Shown one piece after another: positions 1 to 12,700 of a stretch of DNA of 64,000 nt. The notes beneath the pieces are model-generated. The model made no database searches, was not told where the DNA came from, and worked only from the letters and a program-made list of their open reading frames with translations. Every line of letters begins with the position of its first letter. Position 1 is the first letter of the stretch. The stretch is from the NCBI RefSeq assembly GCF_030463535.1, contig NC_132880.1, forward strand, positions 35,357,842 through 35,421,841. Direction: 5' to 3'. A program made the position numbers and the translations under genes. Origin of the DNA: Salminus brasiliensis (taxonomy: Eukaryota; Chordata; Actinopteri; Characiformes; Bryconidae).

Positions 1-1785
1 AGAAAGGAGGAAAAGGATGCTGGGGAGGAGGAGAGAGAGTGATGCACAGTAGACACACAATGGTCTCTAAAAACACTCATCATGCTGCACCAATATCTCA
101 TATTTATCTTCACCAGTGGCATCAACGCCATCATAATCATCATCAACCACTACTGTAGAGTTCAAATAAGGGAACACAACCAGCATCCTTAATAAAGGCA
201 AGAACAAAACAAAACAAAAAAATAACAACAGCGAGGCCACTGAAGGGCTTTCAACACTGTAGCATAATGCTACATAAATCACAACCAAGATTTAATCTCA
301 CACAGATATTCAACATACACAGGTATGAACATGAAGGAGAAAAATGGTTTTCTGTGTTCGTGTGAGACCACTCCCAGGCTCTTAGTACTCTCTGGACTAC
401 AAAAACACAGACATTGTAAACTCCAAATTAGTTTTCTTTAAACTGGCCAATGAATGAGCCTCACCACTGAGTACAAGCATGGAGCGGATTGCAATCTACT
501 GGGTGCCAAGCAACTCATTTATAAGGCAGAAAAATAAAAACGTAGTAAAATTGCTGTAAAAAAATGTAAGTAAAAAAAAAAAAAAAAAAAAAAGTTAATC
601 TTTGGTGTCACCACATAGTGAAGAGTGTATATGTAAGCATATGTTGATCATATGCTCTGTGGTTTCCCAAAAATGCTGAACTGGTGAAAAAATGAATGCC
701 TACATCTATACAGGCACCGCAAACAATGATATCTTGGCAAGTCTAATCAAAACATCTAATTCTCATAAGGAGATGTTTTTTTCCCTTGGTTTACACTCTT
801 TAAAATAAAGGTGCTTCAAGTGGTTCTTTGAGTAATGCCATAGTTCCATGAAGAACCATGCTTGTAACAGAGATCTGCAAGTGTGAAGAACCTCTAAATT
901 CTACCCTCAGCTCAGACACACTATTACTAACAAACACGGTTATGAACCCAAAAGTGTTTCCTCTAAGGAACCTTTTGAAGCACCTTAAAGTTTAAGAGCA
1001 TTAGATAAAGTCATTAAGTTATGTTCAAATCAAATCACTTGAAGCAAGCAATATTTCATAAGTTAAATAATCCCATAATCTACTATTCTTATAAATCTTT
1101 CAAAATAAGATTTGGTAGCTTTTTAGCTCAGGTTTTAGATGGTTTTACGTGTCAAGATAGCAATGCTTGCAGTGTGAAAATCAACCCAGTCCAAGAAAAT
1201 TAATGAAAATCATCCACAGGTGTTGTGCAAAAAAAGTAAAACCTCATTTTTCATGGTTGTATACCCAGTTGAATCAGTCATGTCGCTCTTCTGAGATTTT
1301 GTGCAATGATATCATGCATCGGGTCACACAACATGACAGTACAAATAGGCATATACAAGAGAGAGACCTGGGCGACTTCATCCAACCACAGGATTGGTCC
1401 TATTTTTTTTTTCTTCTTCTTCAAGCAAAGTCAGTATACATGTAACAAGTCACACTTGTGTGAGAATATTTTGTATTTTTATACTGAATAATCTCATCAT
1501 TGAGATGAGGTGATATCTGATGCTCTGATGCTCTGATGCTTGATAATATGAGAGGTTAGGAGTTCAGACTAGTGATCAGACTCTCACTGAATCAGCACTA
1601 GTGTTACTCTGGGCTCGACTTCCGGACACTCTGGTCCAGGTTTAGTAAGTGCATTGAAATGCTGGGTTTAGTGTTGCACAGAGCCAAGACAGTAACACTG
1701 GTCATTTGGGAACTGATGGGGGTGGGTGGGACATGTGGTGAAGCGCAATAGAGACTGGTTGAGATGTTTGTTTGAGGGCGTGGTT
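1..1785. other. downstream flank of fam91a1; no gene seen
   Basis: It contains a poly(A) run (572-593), a degenerate AAGAACC-type repeat at 795-1010, and possible fam91a1 3' UTR next to 1785. The short ORFs here resemble nothing I know and lack splice or homology support. Confidence 0.5.
795..1010. repeat. AAGAACC/GGTTCTTT interspersed repeat, copy 1
   Basis: The text 'aataaaggtgcttcaa' and 'ggttctttgagtaatgcca' recurs at 45253-45310, and more loosely at 37912-38010. The copy here ends with an inverted-looking 'gaagcacctt' motif, suggesting a short inverted-repeat element. Confidence 0.55.
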
Positions 1786-1971
1786 TTATGTAGGTTGGTC
1801 TCTCTGTACAGTTGAGATGTGAAGGGAGGGCGGGGCTCGGCCACTCCACTCCTTCAGCTGGCCGTCCTTGAAGAGGAGGTTGAGAGCGGGGAGGGGGACG
1901 CCAGACTCCGCTGGGGGCTGGCTAAGGGGCCCTGAAACCCCGCTGTCAGGATCTGCAGGCTGACCGCAATC
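1786..1971 (-). CDS. fam91a1: fam91a1 terminal exon
   Basis: The exon opens after a TCTCTTTAG acceptor and encodes 61 residues: a variable Asp/Gly/Pro-rich stretch, then the conserved end with [20 protein letters not shown] and a divergent tail, ending in TAA at 1786-1788. The last dozen residues differ from the human ending, as expected for the variable tip. On the minus strand I see no canonical AATAAA in the 1.8 kb that follows. An ATTAAA lies at 291-296 but may be too far away, so the 3' end of the transcript is unresolved. Confidence 0.9.
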   Translation of the reverse strand, partial: DCGQPADPDSGVSGPLSQPPAESGVPLPALNLLFKDGQLKEWSGRAPPSLHISTVQRDQPT

Positions 1972-4900
1972 CTAAAGAGAGTAAGAAAGGAAAACTTATA
2001 CCGAAAGCACACGCACTGCTAGAATTACGGTAACACAACCTGGCTAAGTCTTCAAGGTTTCAGGTATGAATAAAATAACTGGTACAGGACCCATAATAGT
2101 ACTTTTCCACAAGATGGTTTTGAACAGTGACTGCAAAGCCATTATCCCTTATTTTCTTGACTTTTTCACAGTCAGCTGAGCACCCATGCTGATTTTGGTT
2201 ACCAAGCATACTCTGCATTCATGTCACACAGCAGTCATCCAGCTGCGCTATATGAACAGAAGTATTAGGACATCTGCTCATTCACGGTTTCTTCCAAAAT
2301 CCAGGTTATTAAAAAGGAGTAACTGTCTCTACTGTGCAAGGGAGGCTTTCTACTAGATTTTGGAGCATTGCTAGGAGGATTTGGCTGCATTTGGTGACAA
2401 GAGTGTTAGTGAGGTCAGAATGTTGGATGATCTCTATACCTCATCTCCAACTCATCCCAAAAGTACTGGATGGAGCACAATTCCAGAAAAACTGCTCCAC
2501 AGCTCAATAAAGGGGAGCTTTATGCCCCTCTAGCTCGCATCTGGCAATAGGTATTTTGCCAAAGTCCTATTCTATTGGCAATACTTTCCTACAGGGACTA
2601 GACAAGCTGTGCGTTTGTGCACTTGTACATCTGTGTCAACAACTGAAGCAACTTATGACACTATTACAAGTCAGTGTACCATCAAAATGATTTTGAAGCT
2701 GTTATTTTAAGGTAAAAATGCTACATATAATGTAGCTTTCAATAAGAGAATGGCTAGACATGATTAGCATTTAGCTGTGGACCTCACATTAGCCAAAGAT
2801 GCTTTATGCCAGAAATGACCTCAAGTTGCAGCAATGCTAATTCCTACTATCCAGTCTATAAGGACTTAGGTGTTCGTATAGCATTAAGCTAACAAACGCA
2901 AATAATCACTATGTTATTAAATCTTATTTAATGTAAAGCAATAGCAGCAAGCTAACATGCTCGTCATAATGAAACAGAGAGAGGACCCCCCCTTCTTTTA
3001 TGGCTACTGTTTTGCAATGGAAAACGGATTCGGAAATATGGAATTTTTGATTCCATAGAGCACTGGAAATGCACCATATGTGTACCAGTCGTAAAAGTAG
3101 TGTCATGAATAATCGCTATTTTTTAGTTATTATTTTGCTTGTTTACTGTCTCATCCCTGCTTCCCAATCATGAATTAAAGGTTATGCCCTTATATATCCA
3201 ACATCTAGAAAACATTCTGTGGTGTAAAACTGCAGATATGCAAAGCTTATGCAACCTTACCTGGAAAGACTGGACAAAGCTCAGAACCTTCAAGGACAGT
3301 TTTCGACTGGAATGTAGGAGTTCTTGAAGACTGGAGGCAGAAGCAGAAAATATTGCTCTTTATACATACTGTGATACAGTACACAGTCTCTTACAAAGCA
3401 TTCAGGGACTTCCGTTGTAGAAGTTACCTGTCTTTGCTGCAGAGTTTGTGCGAGACAATCCTTTGGCATACTTTGCGATTTAGCTCAGAGCTGAAGAGGG
3501 GCATTCCAAAGCACAGCTCCAGAGGTACCCACTCATCTTCACTGGAAGACACTACAAAGATACACATACATAAATTTTATTTATCTATGTAAATACATCC
3601 TCAAGCCAAATTTATAAATTACAAAAAGTAATGTCAATCAATTAAAAAAAATTAATGTCCCTGATTACTGTATTGGTTTCAACAGGCTGTGTTTAGGTCC
3701 CTGATGTTAAAGTGACACAGCAGTGCCAGTTTGTCTGCCACAACAGTGTGCCCATTTTTGGGCATCTTTCAATGTTGAACTAGGCGTGGTGTTATCTGAA
3801 ACCATGGGGTGTTGGTACTCTTTAAATGTATACAGACTGACATTTCCTATACAGCAAAGATGGACACCTAACCTTCACTGGTCAGTGAGGTGAGTGGTCT
3901 CTTTCACCAGCCACACATACCCTCTGTTCCCTGTCTTTTAGTGCCATCCCCGTTGTTCTCCTCAGCTACCAACTCAAAAGACTCATTGCTTCCATTGGCA
4001 TCAAACCCTGCACCAAACTCAGAGTCTCCTGAAAAGGACAACAAATTATGCACTCAGTAACAATCAGGGCCACATGCAGTCTGGAGCCACATAAGTGACA
4101 TAGTGTGATGTAATCAAGATGGCAATTAAAAGACAAATTAGAGGCAAAAAAAACTGCACATTACAAAAATACAGCAACAAACGCTCTAACATGTTTTGCT
4201 CCATCTAATCTAATTGGTACAACTGCCGATAAGTTTCTGAGTTCTGGCTAATGCTTGTTTCAAAAGTATTGTCCTAATCAACATGGTCAGAGATAATGGA
4301 CAGAGAAGTATGGGAACTGGCTCTTACCACCTGCGTCAGCGTCACTGGGCCTGCGGCGGTGCCTGTTGTTGCAGTTCAGCATAGTGATATAGCCACACTG
4401 GTGCTCCAGATCCACTTTGTCCCGCAGGATTTTCAGGGCCTTGTGCACACACATGTTAGAGTAGGAGAACTCTACAGGACGGAGATATTAGAAATGAGTC
4501 AGTTTAGTATAAAGTCGGTATATGCATTTCAGTGGCTCTACAAAAATATATAGAAGTGATATACCTCCTTTGAGGTCCTCCTCATCAAAAGGAAAGGGGA
4601 TATGAACAGTCTCCCCATGGCCATGCATACCATGACCCTGTGAACACAGACCAAAATAATCCAAAATGACTTGGAATGAAATCTTGTTATTTTAATTGTG
4701 CTTGAAAGTTAAGAAAGTGTCTTTCATCTCTTGGAAAGTTACCATTATGAAACAGGTGCCATTTGTGTCCACAGTGTTTGATGAGATGAATTAAGCACAA
4801 TAATAATGCCAATAGTTATGTAATAGTTTTTTCTCTTTTTTATTAGTACATGGCCAAATGGGTGCAACTTGACTTGGACTTACAGTGTAGATTTATTCAA

Positions 4901-6741
4901 AACAAAAACTTATGAACTTATTTTTATAAAACCAAAACCTATTTTACAAATGATTTTTTATTTTACAGCGGTGATTTGTGTGCACCGCTGAGTTAACATA
5001 CTGTGGGTTAAATCATATTACAAAGAGGAAGTACCTCTTTGAGCCATTGTAGTAGCCAGGAACAGAAAATGATGTTCTGATGTTTAATATATACATTTTA
5101 AAAATATATTAATTTAAAAATAATATATTAAATACTATTAATGCAAAACATGTTTCAAGGATAATATTTACCATCTCATCACATACCACCCTGTCACCTT
5201 TTATTGTGAATATGGTTCCCATGCCTGAATAAAAATGATAATACTGATAAGAAAGGAGGATGAACATGGTGTGGATTTGATCTTTTTTTTTTAATGCTTT
5301 AATCAAAATGAATGCACTAGAAACAAGCTAACAAGGTAGTCATAATAAAACAACAGTATGATACACCATATAATAAGCTGTGATTCAATTTGATACAATA
5401 CATTATATTGCCTGTATTATTACATGCCTGGTAAGTACACTATAAGTCCAAATGTTTGTGGACAACCCTTCTGACAAATACATTCAGCTACATTAAGTTA
5501 CACCTATTGCTGAGGGTGGAAATGCAGATATACAGCTTGTCTAGTCCTTGTAGAGAAGTACTCCCAATAGAATAGGACTCTCTGGAGCAGACAGCATGAA
5601 CATATTGGCATGCCCAATGCCAGGCGTGCGCTAAAGGCTATAAAGCCCACAGAGATTGAGCTGTGGAGCATTAGAACTGTGCACTCTAGTAGAAATGATG
5701 GTGCTCCATCCAATACTTTTGATTGAGGAGTTGGAAAGTTGACAATGAGGTTTATTTAAAATAAACAATTAATGAGGTGTTCCAACACTTTTGTCCATAT
5801 AGTCTATGTCTATGTTTCTATGAGTGTTACTTCTTTACCTGAATGAGCACCGCAGAGTGAGTCAAGGCATCGTTCAGCATAGTGAGCACATTTGACGTGG
5901 GTACCACCCCAGGATCGTGACCCCAGGAGGTGATCAGAAGCCGGTCATAAGCCTAACAAAAACATCCATTGAAATCAAACTATTATCAAACAAACTCAGT
6001 ATCAGAAAAGGGAGAAAATATTTGTTTTTTACCGACCTGGAAGATGTCTGGTAGCTTCCGTAGCCTAGAGCCCTTGGACAGCAGCAGAGAAGGAGGGCCG
6101 TGACCAGTGACGTGATACAGATACAGTTTAAACCAAATGGAGCTGACCTCTGGGATGGCTGGACCAATGTGCTAAAGGGCAGAGGAGTTAACCATTACTC
6201 ACCTTTAGCAATCACCATAGCAACCAGCCACAAGACAAATAAATGACATACACCAATGACACATAACACATTTACTATGTTTCAGAACAAAAAGTGAAGC
6301 TGTGGAGGAGCAGTTGGAATAAAAACAGCTAGTGTCAAGAAATTCCCCAGTGTTTTAGGTTAAGCAAATTTATGCAAGACACCAAAGTTAAGTTGTTCAA
6401 AACCTTTTCACGTTCTTAATTAAAGAGTTGTACAGAGCTGGAAGAAGAGCTGGAAGAAGGCCCAAATATATAAACAAACACACACACACAAACACACAGT
6501 AGTGTGAATCTTAGCATCTGTCAGTCTTTTTGCCTGTGGCTCTCAACACAGCCCTCAGGGGAGGCGGGGGCTACCTGAGGTGTACAGCTGCTGATTGGCC
6601 GGATCTCGTTGCTTAGCGGTGCCATGGAAACCAGCAGTTTGTAGTTCTTGTTGAGCACACGGCTGCAGGTGGCAGGATCCAATCCCAGCAGACTCTCACA
6701 ACGGAGCAGGTCCAGAGGCAAGCCTGGAGGGGAACACATGA

Positions 6742-6782
<41 letters not shown>

Positions 6783-9700
6783 TTAGAGTCATTGAGTTTG
6801 TTCATATATTAAAAAGATAAAATCAAATGTGCTACAATCTGTATTACACTACATTATTAGAGAACTATTATATTACCTGTATTATTACATGCCTGGTAAG
6901 TACACTATAAGTCCAAATGTTTGTGGACAACCCTTCTGACAAATACATTCAGCTACATTAAGTTACACCTATTGCTGAGTGTGGAAATGCAGATATACAG
7001 CTTGTCTAGTCCTTGTAGAGAAGTACTCCCAATAGAATAGGACTCTCTGGAGCAGACAGCATGAACATATTGGCATGCCCAATGCCAGGCGTGCGCTAAA
7101 GGCTATAAAGCCCACAGAGATTGAGCTGTGGAGCATTAGAACTGTGCACTCTAGTAGAAATGATGGTGCTCCATCCAATACTTTTGATTGAGGAGTTGGA
7201 AAGTTGACAATGAGGTTTATTTAAAAATAAACAATTAATGAGGTGTGCCAACACTTTTGTCCATATAGTCTATGTCTAGTGGACTATGAACTATTATATT
7301 ACCATAGTATTACTATTGTATTACTACAGTCTTACTCTTGTACTATTGTATTAATCGCTTATATATTACTATTGTATGTACTACTGCAAAACTCCATTAT
7401 CGAGAATATCATTACTAAGAACATCAAACATTTCCAATTAACATTTGTTTTTATAAGCAAACAAATTCACTGATGAATTACCTATATTTGGTACATCAGG
7501 GCCCTGGTCAGGGGTGAGCTCTTTGTTGTAGCGCAGAAAGAGAATTGTATTCCTGAGCGTCAGTGCATGATCAAAATACCTCTGAGCTTCTCCTTCGGCA
7601 GTGCTCTCCACCTACACACACGCACACAAAAACTTCCATATCAGACTTATCATACAGAACACTGTCGCCGTGTTTGTATGGATGAGTGAAAAAGAAAGGA
7701 TTTAGAGCTACATGTGAGAGGAGAACGGGGAGCCAGAGAGAGAAATAGGTGAGTGTGTATCTTGCATAATCAGTCAGCGGGCTTCCCTGGCGGAGGCCTC
7801 TCTGCCCAAGCAAGAGCACAGAGGATGAGATTGTTTTTCTCCTGTGTGAGCTGCAGTTCCCATGGTGCCTGGTAATGAGGGCTTTACCTTCTCCAGCTCC
7901 ATCAAAAAACTGTCCAGGGTCTCATCAGACAGCTTCCCCACCTCAAACATGGTCACCGCATGGCTCTTTAAATTCTAACACACACAAAAAAAACAAATGC
8001 ATGTGCCTCTTTAGGACCAACAGTATGTCAAAAAGGCAGGTCTTGGAAAGACAAGCGTAAAGGAGGACATACTGTAAATACTGTCATACTAATATATAAA
8101 AGCACCTGAATTATTGCACAGAACGAATAACCCAAAATCAAAAGGCAGTTTAAAAAAGGGGTGTAAGAAAATATTTATTTATCAAAAAATGTTGATAAAT
8201 GTTTTGCAACACTGCATTGATTCTCAAAATCACAGTATCAATTTATTATTAATAGTGTACATTTAATATTTTGTGGCAAACTATTGTGTTTAAACCCTGA
8301 CCACTGATAGCAGTGTTGTACTCTCTTCAGATCCCACTGTTCTGACTGCATAAAACAGTAAACTTTTACTCAGATTTTGTGCATAAGGTGTGGTTTTTTT
8401 TTTATAATACTATAACGTAAAACTCAGTATATTGCCTTAAATCGCAATAAATGTAATGCAATTGTAACCCCTGTATTGTGATGTGCTGTTCTTGCAAATA
8501 CACAGCCCTTGTTTAAACAGAATTACTGTGCAGTAAAAATAAAAAGAAAGTTGTTGTCACTTACAGGAGAAAGGTTGCCCATCATGAGGAAGGCAGTAAG
8601 GGTGGAATCAAACAGAAAGGCGATCCTCTTGGTGGGGGCCGCCGGAATACTCAGACTACTGACACTGGCTGTGTCTGAGACGTACCCAAAAAAGAAAATC
8701 ATCAAGGATTTGTAACTGATGTTAATAGCTGTAACAACCAAATTTCAATAAAAATAAGCTTAATTGGGCTGTGAAGCAGTGGATTAATGAATACACCTTC
8801 AGCATAAGTTTTAATGGCATTTGTACAATAGAACCAATCATCCAAGATTAGTACTTGACCTTACCAATGATCCTGTGGATGAATGCAATCAAATCACCAC
8901 AGCAATTGTACAACACCTAGTGTACAGCCTTCCTACAATAGTAGAGACTGCAGCAGAATTTCTGCAGCAGATAGGGGCATGCTCCTCTATGGATACCCTT
9001 GGTTTCAGAGGAATCACTGGGTGAGCTCCCTTTAAAATTCACAATGAGATCCCTGCTCTTTAATGCTTCTGCCACATTACATATCGTTGCGGTCACACAA
9101 AAACCTTGTACCTCCACTATGGCTATTTTACAGAAGAAGAAAAAAAACATACAATGTAAAAAGCTTACATTTAATGTAAGACTACATGAAAAAACATGTT
9201 GTTCCAAGCCATTGGAGCATTCTTGCTGGTCCATGTTTTTGCATAACAGCACTTCTCTCTCAAAGCACCAATTACTGGCGGAATTACCTATTTAGATAAC
9301 ATGAATTACTAATAGATAAAACTATCTAATACTGTGTGCTCCTTAACACCTGGGAAGAGCGCGTCTTATTTTAGGCACGATAAGCTACCATGGCTAATAC
9401 TGCTGTTGGTCGGAAACGGAGAAAAGAGAGATTTGTTTTCATGTATTTAGTTTCCATGGAAAAGAAAACCTTTTGTGAAAGCCTGCCATGCCACATTATT
9501 CTTAATCTGATGAAGAAAATAAAAACATAAAACCAAATCATTTTAGTCAAACAATGTTTTAAACTGCTGTTTCCAAATACTATGGATATATTCTAGACTC
9601 ATCAAAACGTCTTAAGATAAACGGTTTAGCCTGATTAATAATTTCAAGGTTTTGTGCCTCCAAAATACTGTTAAAAGCTGTACCTTTCTTACTGCGTGCT

Positions 9701-12700
9701 GGAGCAGAAATGTCACTGCCATGCTTTAATGTGCTGAGCGTAGTCAAGAGCTCACGCTCACCGCAAGTTCAAAATCATATAGATCTCAAAGGAACAGAAT
9801 GCTCTCCGAAATTACACAGCGTTACACACAAATGCAATTGGCGGAACTCAAGTTCAGCTCAAACCACCAGCTAAAAATGAAGCGTTTCAGGCAAAAAGTA
9901 AAAAAGGTTATTTTCATGATTTTTGATTTACTATGATATAATAGTGCCTTTTCAAAATGTCTATATTCTCTAATGCACAATGCAACATTTGACATGATAA
10001 CGCTAGCGAGAACTGTGTAATGCTGCATAACCAGAGTCATATTCTTATAAAATCCAGTAATATTACTCTAAAGTGTTACTTCACGTGCTGTATCTCTCAG
10101 CTTGTGCAGAAATGCATGTGAAAAGCGTGTCCTTTACTGATGGCTCAAATCGTGAATTACTCTTCCCAACTGTAGGGGTAGCCCAAGAGCAAGAAATGGT
10201 AATTCTCCATAATGCTGCTCTAATGAGTCGCAGTTTGAACATAAATCAATGATGGCTACATTTGTTTTTCCTCCTATCTGGTGTAAAAGGGCTTTCCATA
10301 CAAAACACGTGTGAGCTTGATAGGGTTTTGTATTGCAATGGTCCAATGTTAATTACAAAGCTGCTTCTGTGTTCATTTGAATGGACGTTCTTAGTAAATA
10401 ATGCACAGAATTTTCCACCGCTACAGGCAAGACGTGTCAGTGGTAATGTCAGATAATCAGTGATTAGTGCCTCTTTCAATAGATCTGCCCCCGGTGTACT
10501 TTATGTTCTAACGTTACCTAAATAATACATGCAAAACACACTGCATGGTTTCACAATTCAGCGGTTGTCTTTAGGGAGCGTTCTCTCACCTTGGTCCTCC
10601 AGACTGGTGGTGTCAGTATCAGTAGCAGAGGAGCCTGCCTCCATTACTGGACTGCCCCCTTCCCAGGACAGCAGCATCTTCTGAGGGTCCATGGTGCTCC
10701 TGATAGCACAAGCACAATACAAATAAAGCATCAGACCCGAAGAAGTTCTTGGCTCTAGTTTGCAGATGTAAACAACATCAAGGTCCAGCCTGGTTGACAT
10801 ACTTTAGCTTGTTGACCGAAGGGGCGCTCTTCCATGAGGGATGCAGCTGGTCTGGGCTGATCACCTGACCTTTCTTAATGGCAAATCCAAGCCGACAATA
10901 CATGGACACTGCATTCTGTATTTAGGACACAGAAACACACACACACACTTACACAGCTCAGGCGGATGTTCATTCACTATTACCATACAATAGAAATCTT
11001 CAGCTCATCAACCGTTAACCACATTTCATCATTTCGTCATACCACTGACGTACAAAGATATTGTTGCTCAGCACACTCCGGCACAAAATAACAATTTTAG
11101 AACTTCTCTCTACCTCCTGTTCAGCACAGAGCAGCAATCAGAAGCCTGCGGCTCTGAAATGACGCCAGGAGAGCAGGAATGTGAGCGAAAATTGGGGAAC
11201 ATTCACACATGGAGATACAATTGTGTTGGCCCCTTCAACAGATAGAACGGTGCTGAGGAAAAGTAGGTCAGGCTAAATGGGATTCAGGCACCAATTCAGT
11301 TCAAGACCGTTTTCTCTGTCTGTGACCGTGCCATGAGGAGTGGTGGATATGACCTGACAAAGCCTGTGGTTCAATTTCTATACAATTTACATATGCCTCA
11401 TGCCTAGACTGCATATATTGCGAACATACTGCCAATTTGGGATGTTTCTAAAGTGGGCTCTGCATCACATTTGAGAAGTGATGTGGTGTTTTTGGCACAC
11501 TGACTCATGCGTACGCACACACACACAGTGATATTTATTCACTCATATCCATTGCCATCAAGTGAACTGAATAAATGGATCCAAACTAATGGGATTAGAT
11601 GACTGGAGGGGAATGAGCATGCTATATTCTATCCGTCTCAGGAAAATATCAAGATGTAATGAAAATGAATATTGACAGCCTCGAGTAAAAATACATTCCC
11701 TGGTAAAGATCAGGTCTTTTTGAAGCCTCTTTGAATTTGGCTTTTAAATGAAAAAGCATTGGGTGACATACCAAAACAAACTTGCTTTCCACTGGACCTG
11801 ATGAAACAGTTACAAAGAAAATGTGTTTCTCATCCTATTTAGAGTGAATATAGTCAAGCTGTCCTCATTCTGCACATCCCACACCACAGACTCAAAGACT
11901 GGCTTTTTCTGCATCCATTAAGAGCACATTGGGTTTGGAAAATTGCCGCTTCATTCTGTCAGCAGCAATAACGGAGACTCAGCAGAGTTTGCCTTTCTCG
12001 ACCATCGAGAATGGCATCGTATTAAAACCAGTATACCATGAAAACAGCGTCAGAAGACATACCTTCACCAGGCCCAAGTCGATCTCCAGTACATTAGCCA
12101 GCTGACGACACAAACAACAAAGAAAGAGTGAGTCAAAGGAGAATGATCTGAAGGGCTGAAGGACATGAAGGACAAGGAGAAAAAGAAGACCTCAATGAAC
12201 ACATTTTGGCATCTTAAACTCTGAACATGTACCTCGGAAACAGTAGTCTGCTCGTCAATAGACACAAAGATTTTGTACAAGAGTGTCTCAAAATAGTCAC
12301 CCTGGACCCTGTTCATGACGAAGCCCTCCAGAGGTGGCACTGTGAATAGACCAGAACAAAACAGATGTTCCTGACATAGCTCCTGGGCAGCTTAATGCTA
12401 TTTGAGGCTCAAATGTGGTCTCTGCCATTGCTCCAAATGGATCTGTGATTACCCCATTTTCCTCTATGAACGACCGGCGCCCACAGATGCTATTACACAC
12501 AACCTGTGGCTAAGAGCAACACTACAAGGCCAGAACGAGCTAAAACCTTTTAAAAGGATGACATAGTGTAAACAGTGTATGAGGCTAATACAGTATCCTA
12601 ATGGAAAGGTGTAAAACATAAAAACAGTTATTTCAGCTGGTTATTTCAGCTACCTACCAGATATACAGCTGTCATCAGATATGGGCACATCAAGATATAT

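Noticed and set aside
5504..5713. 69-codon minus-strand ORF, also present at 6969-7178
   Set aside because: Both copies lie inside near-identical MITEs. The ORF is not shared by the other family members and is a by-product of the repeat.
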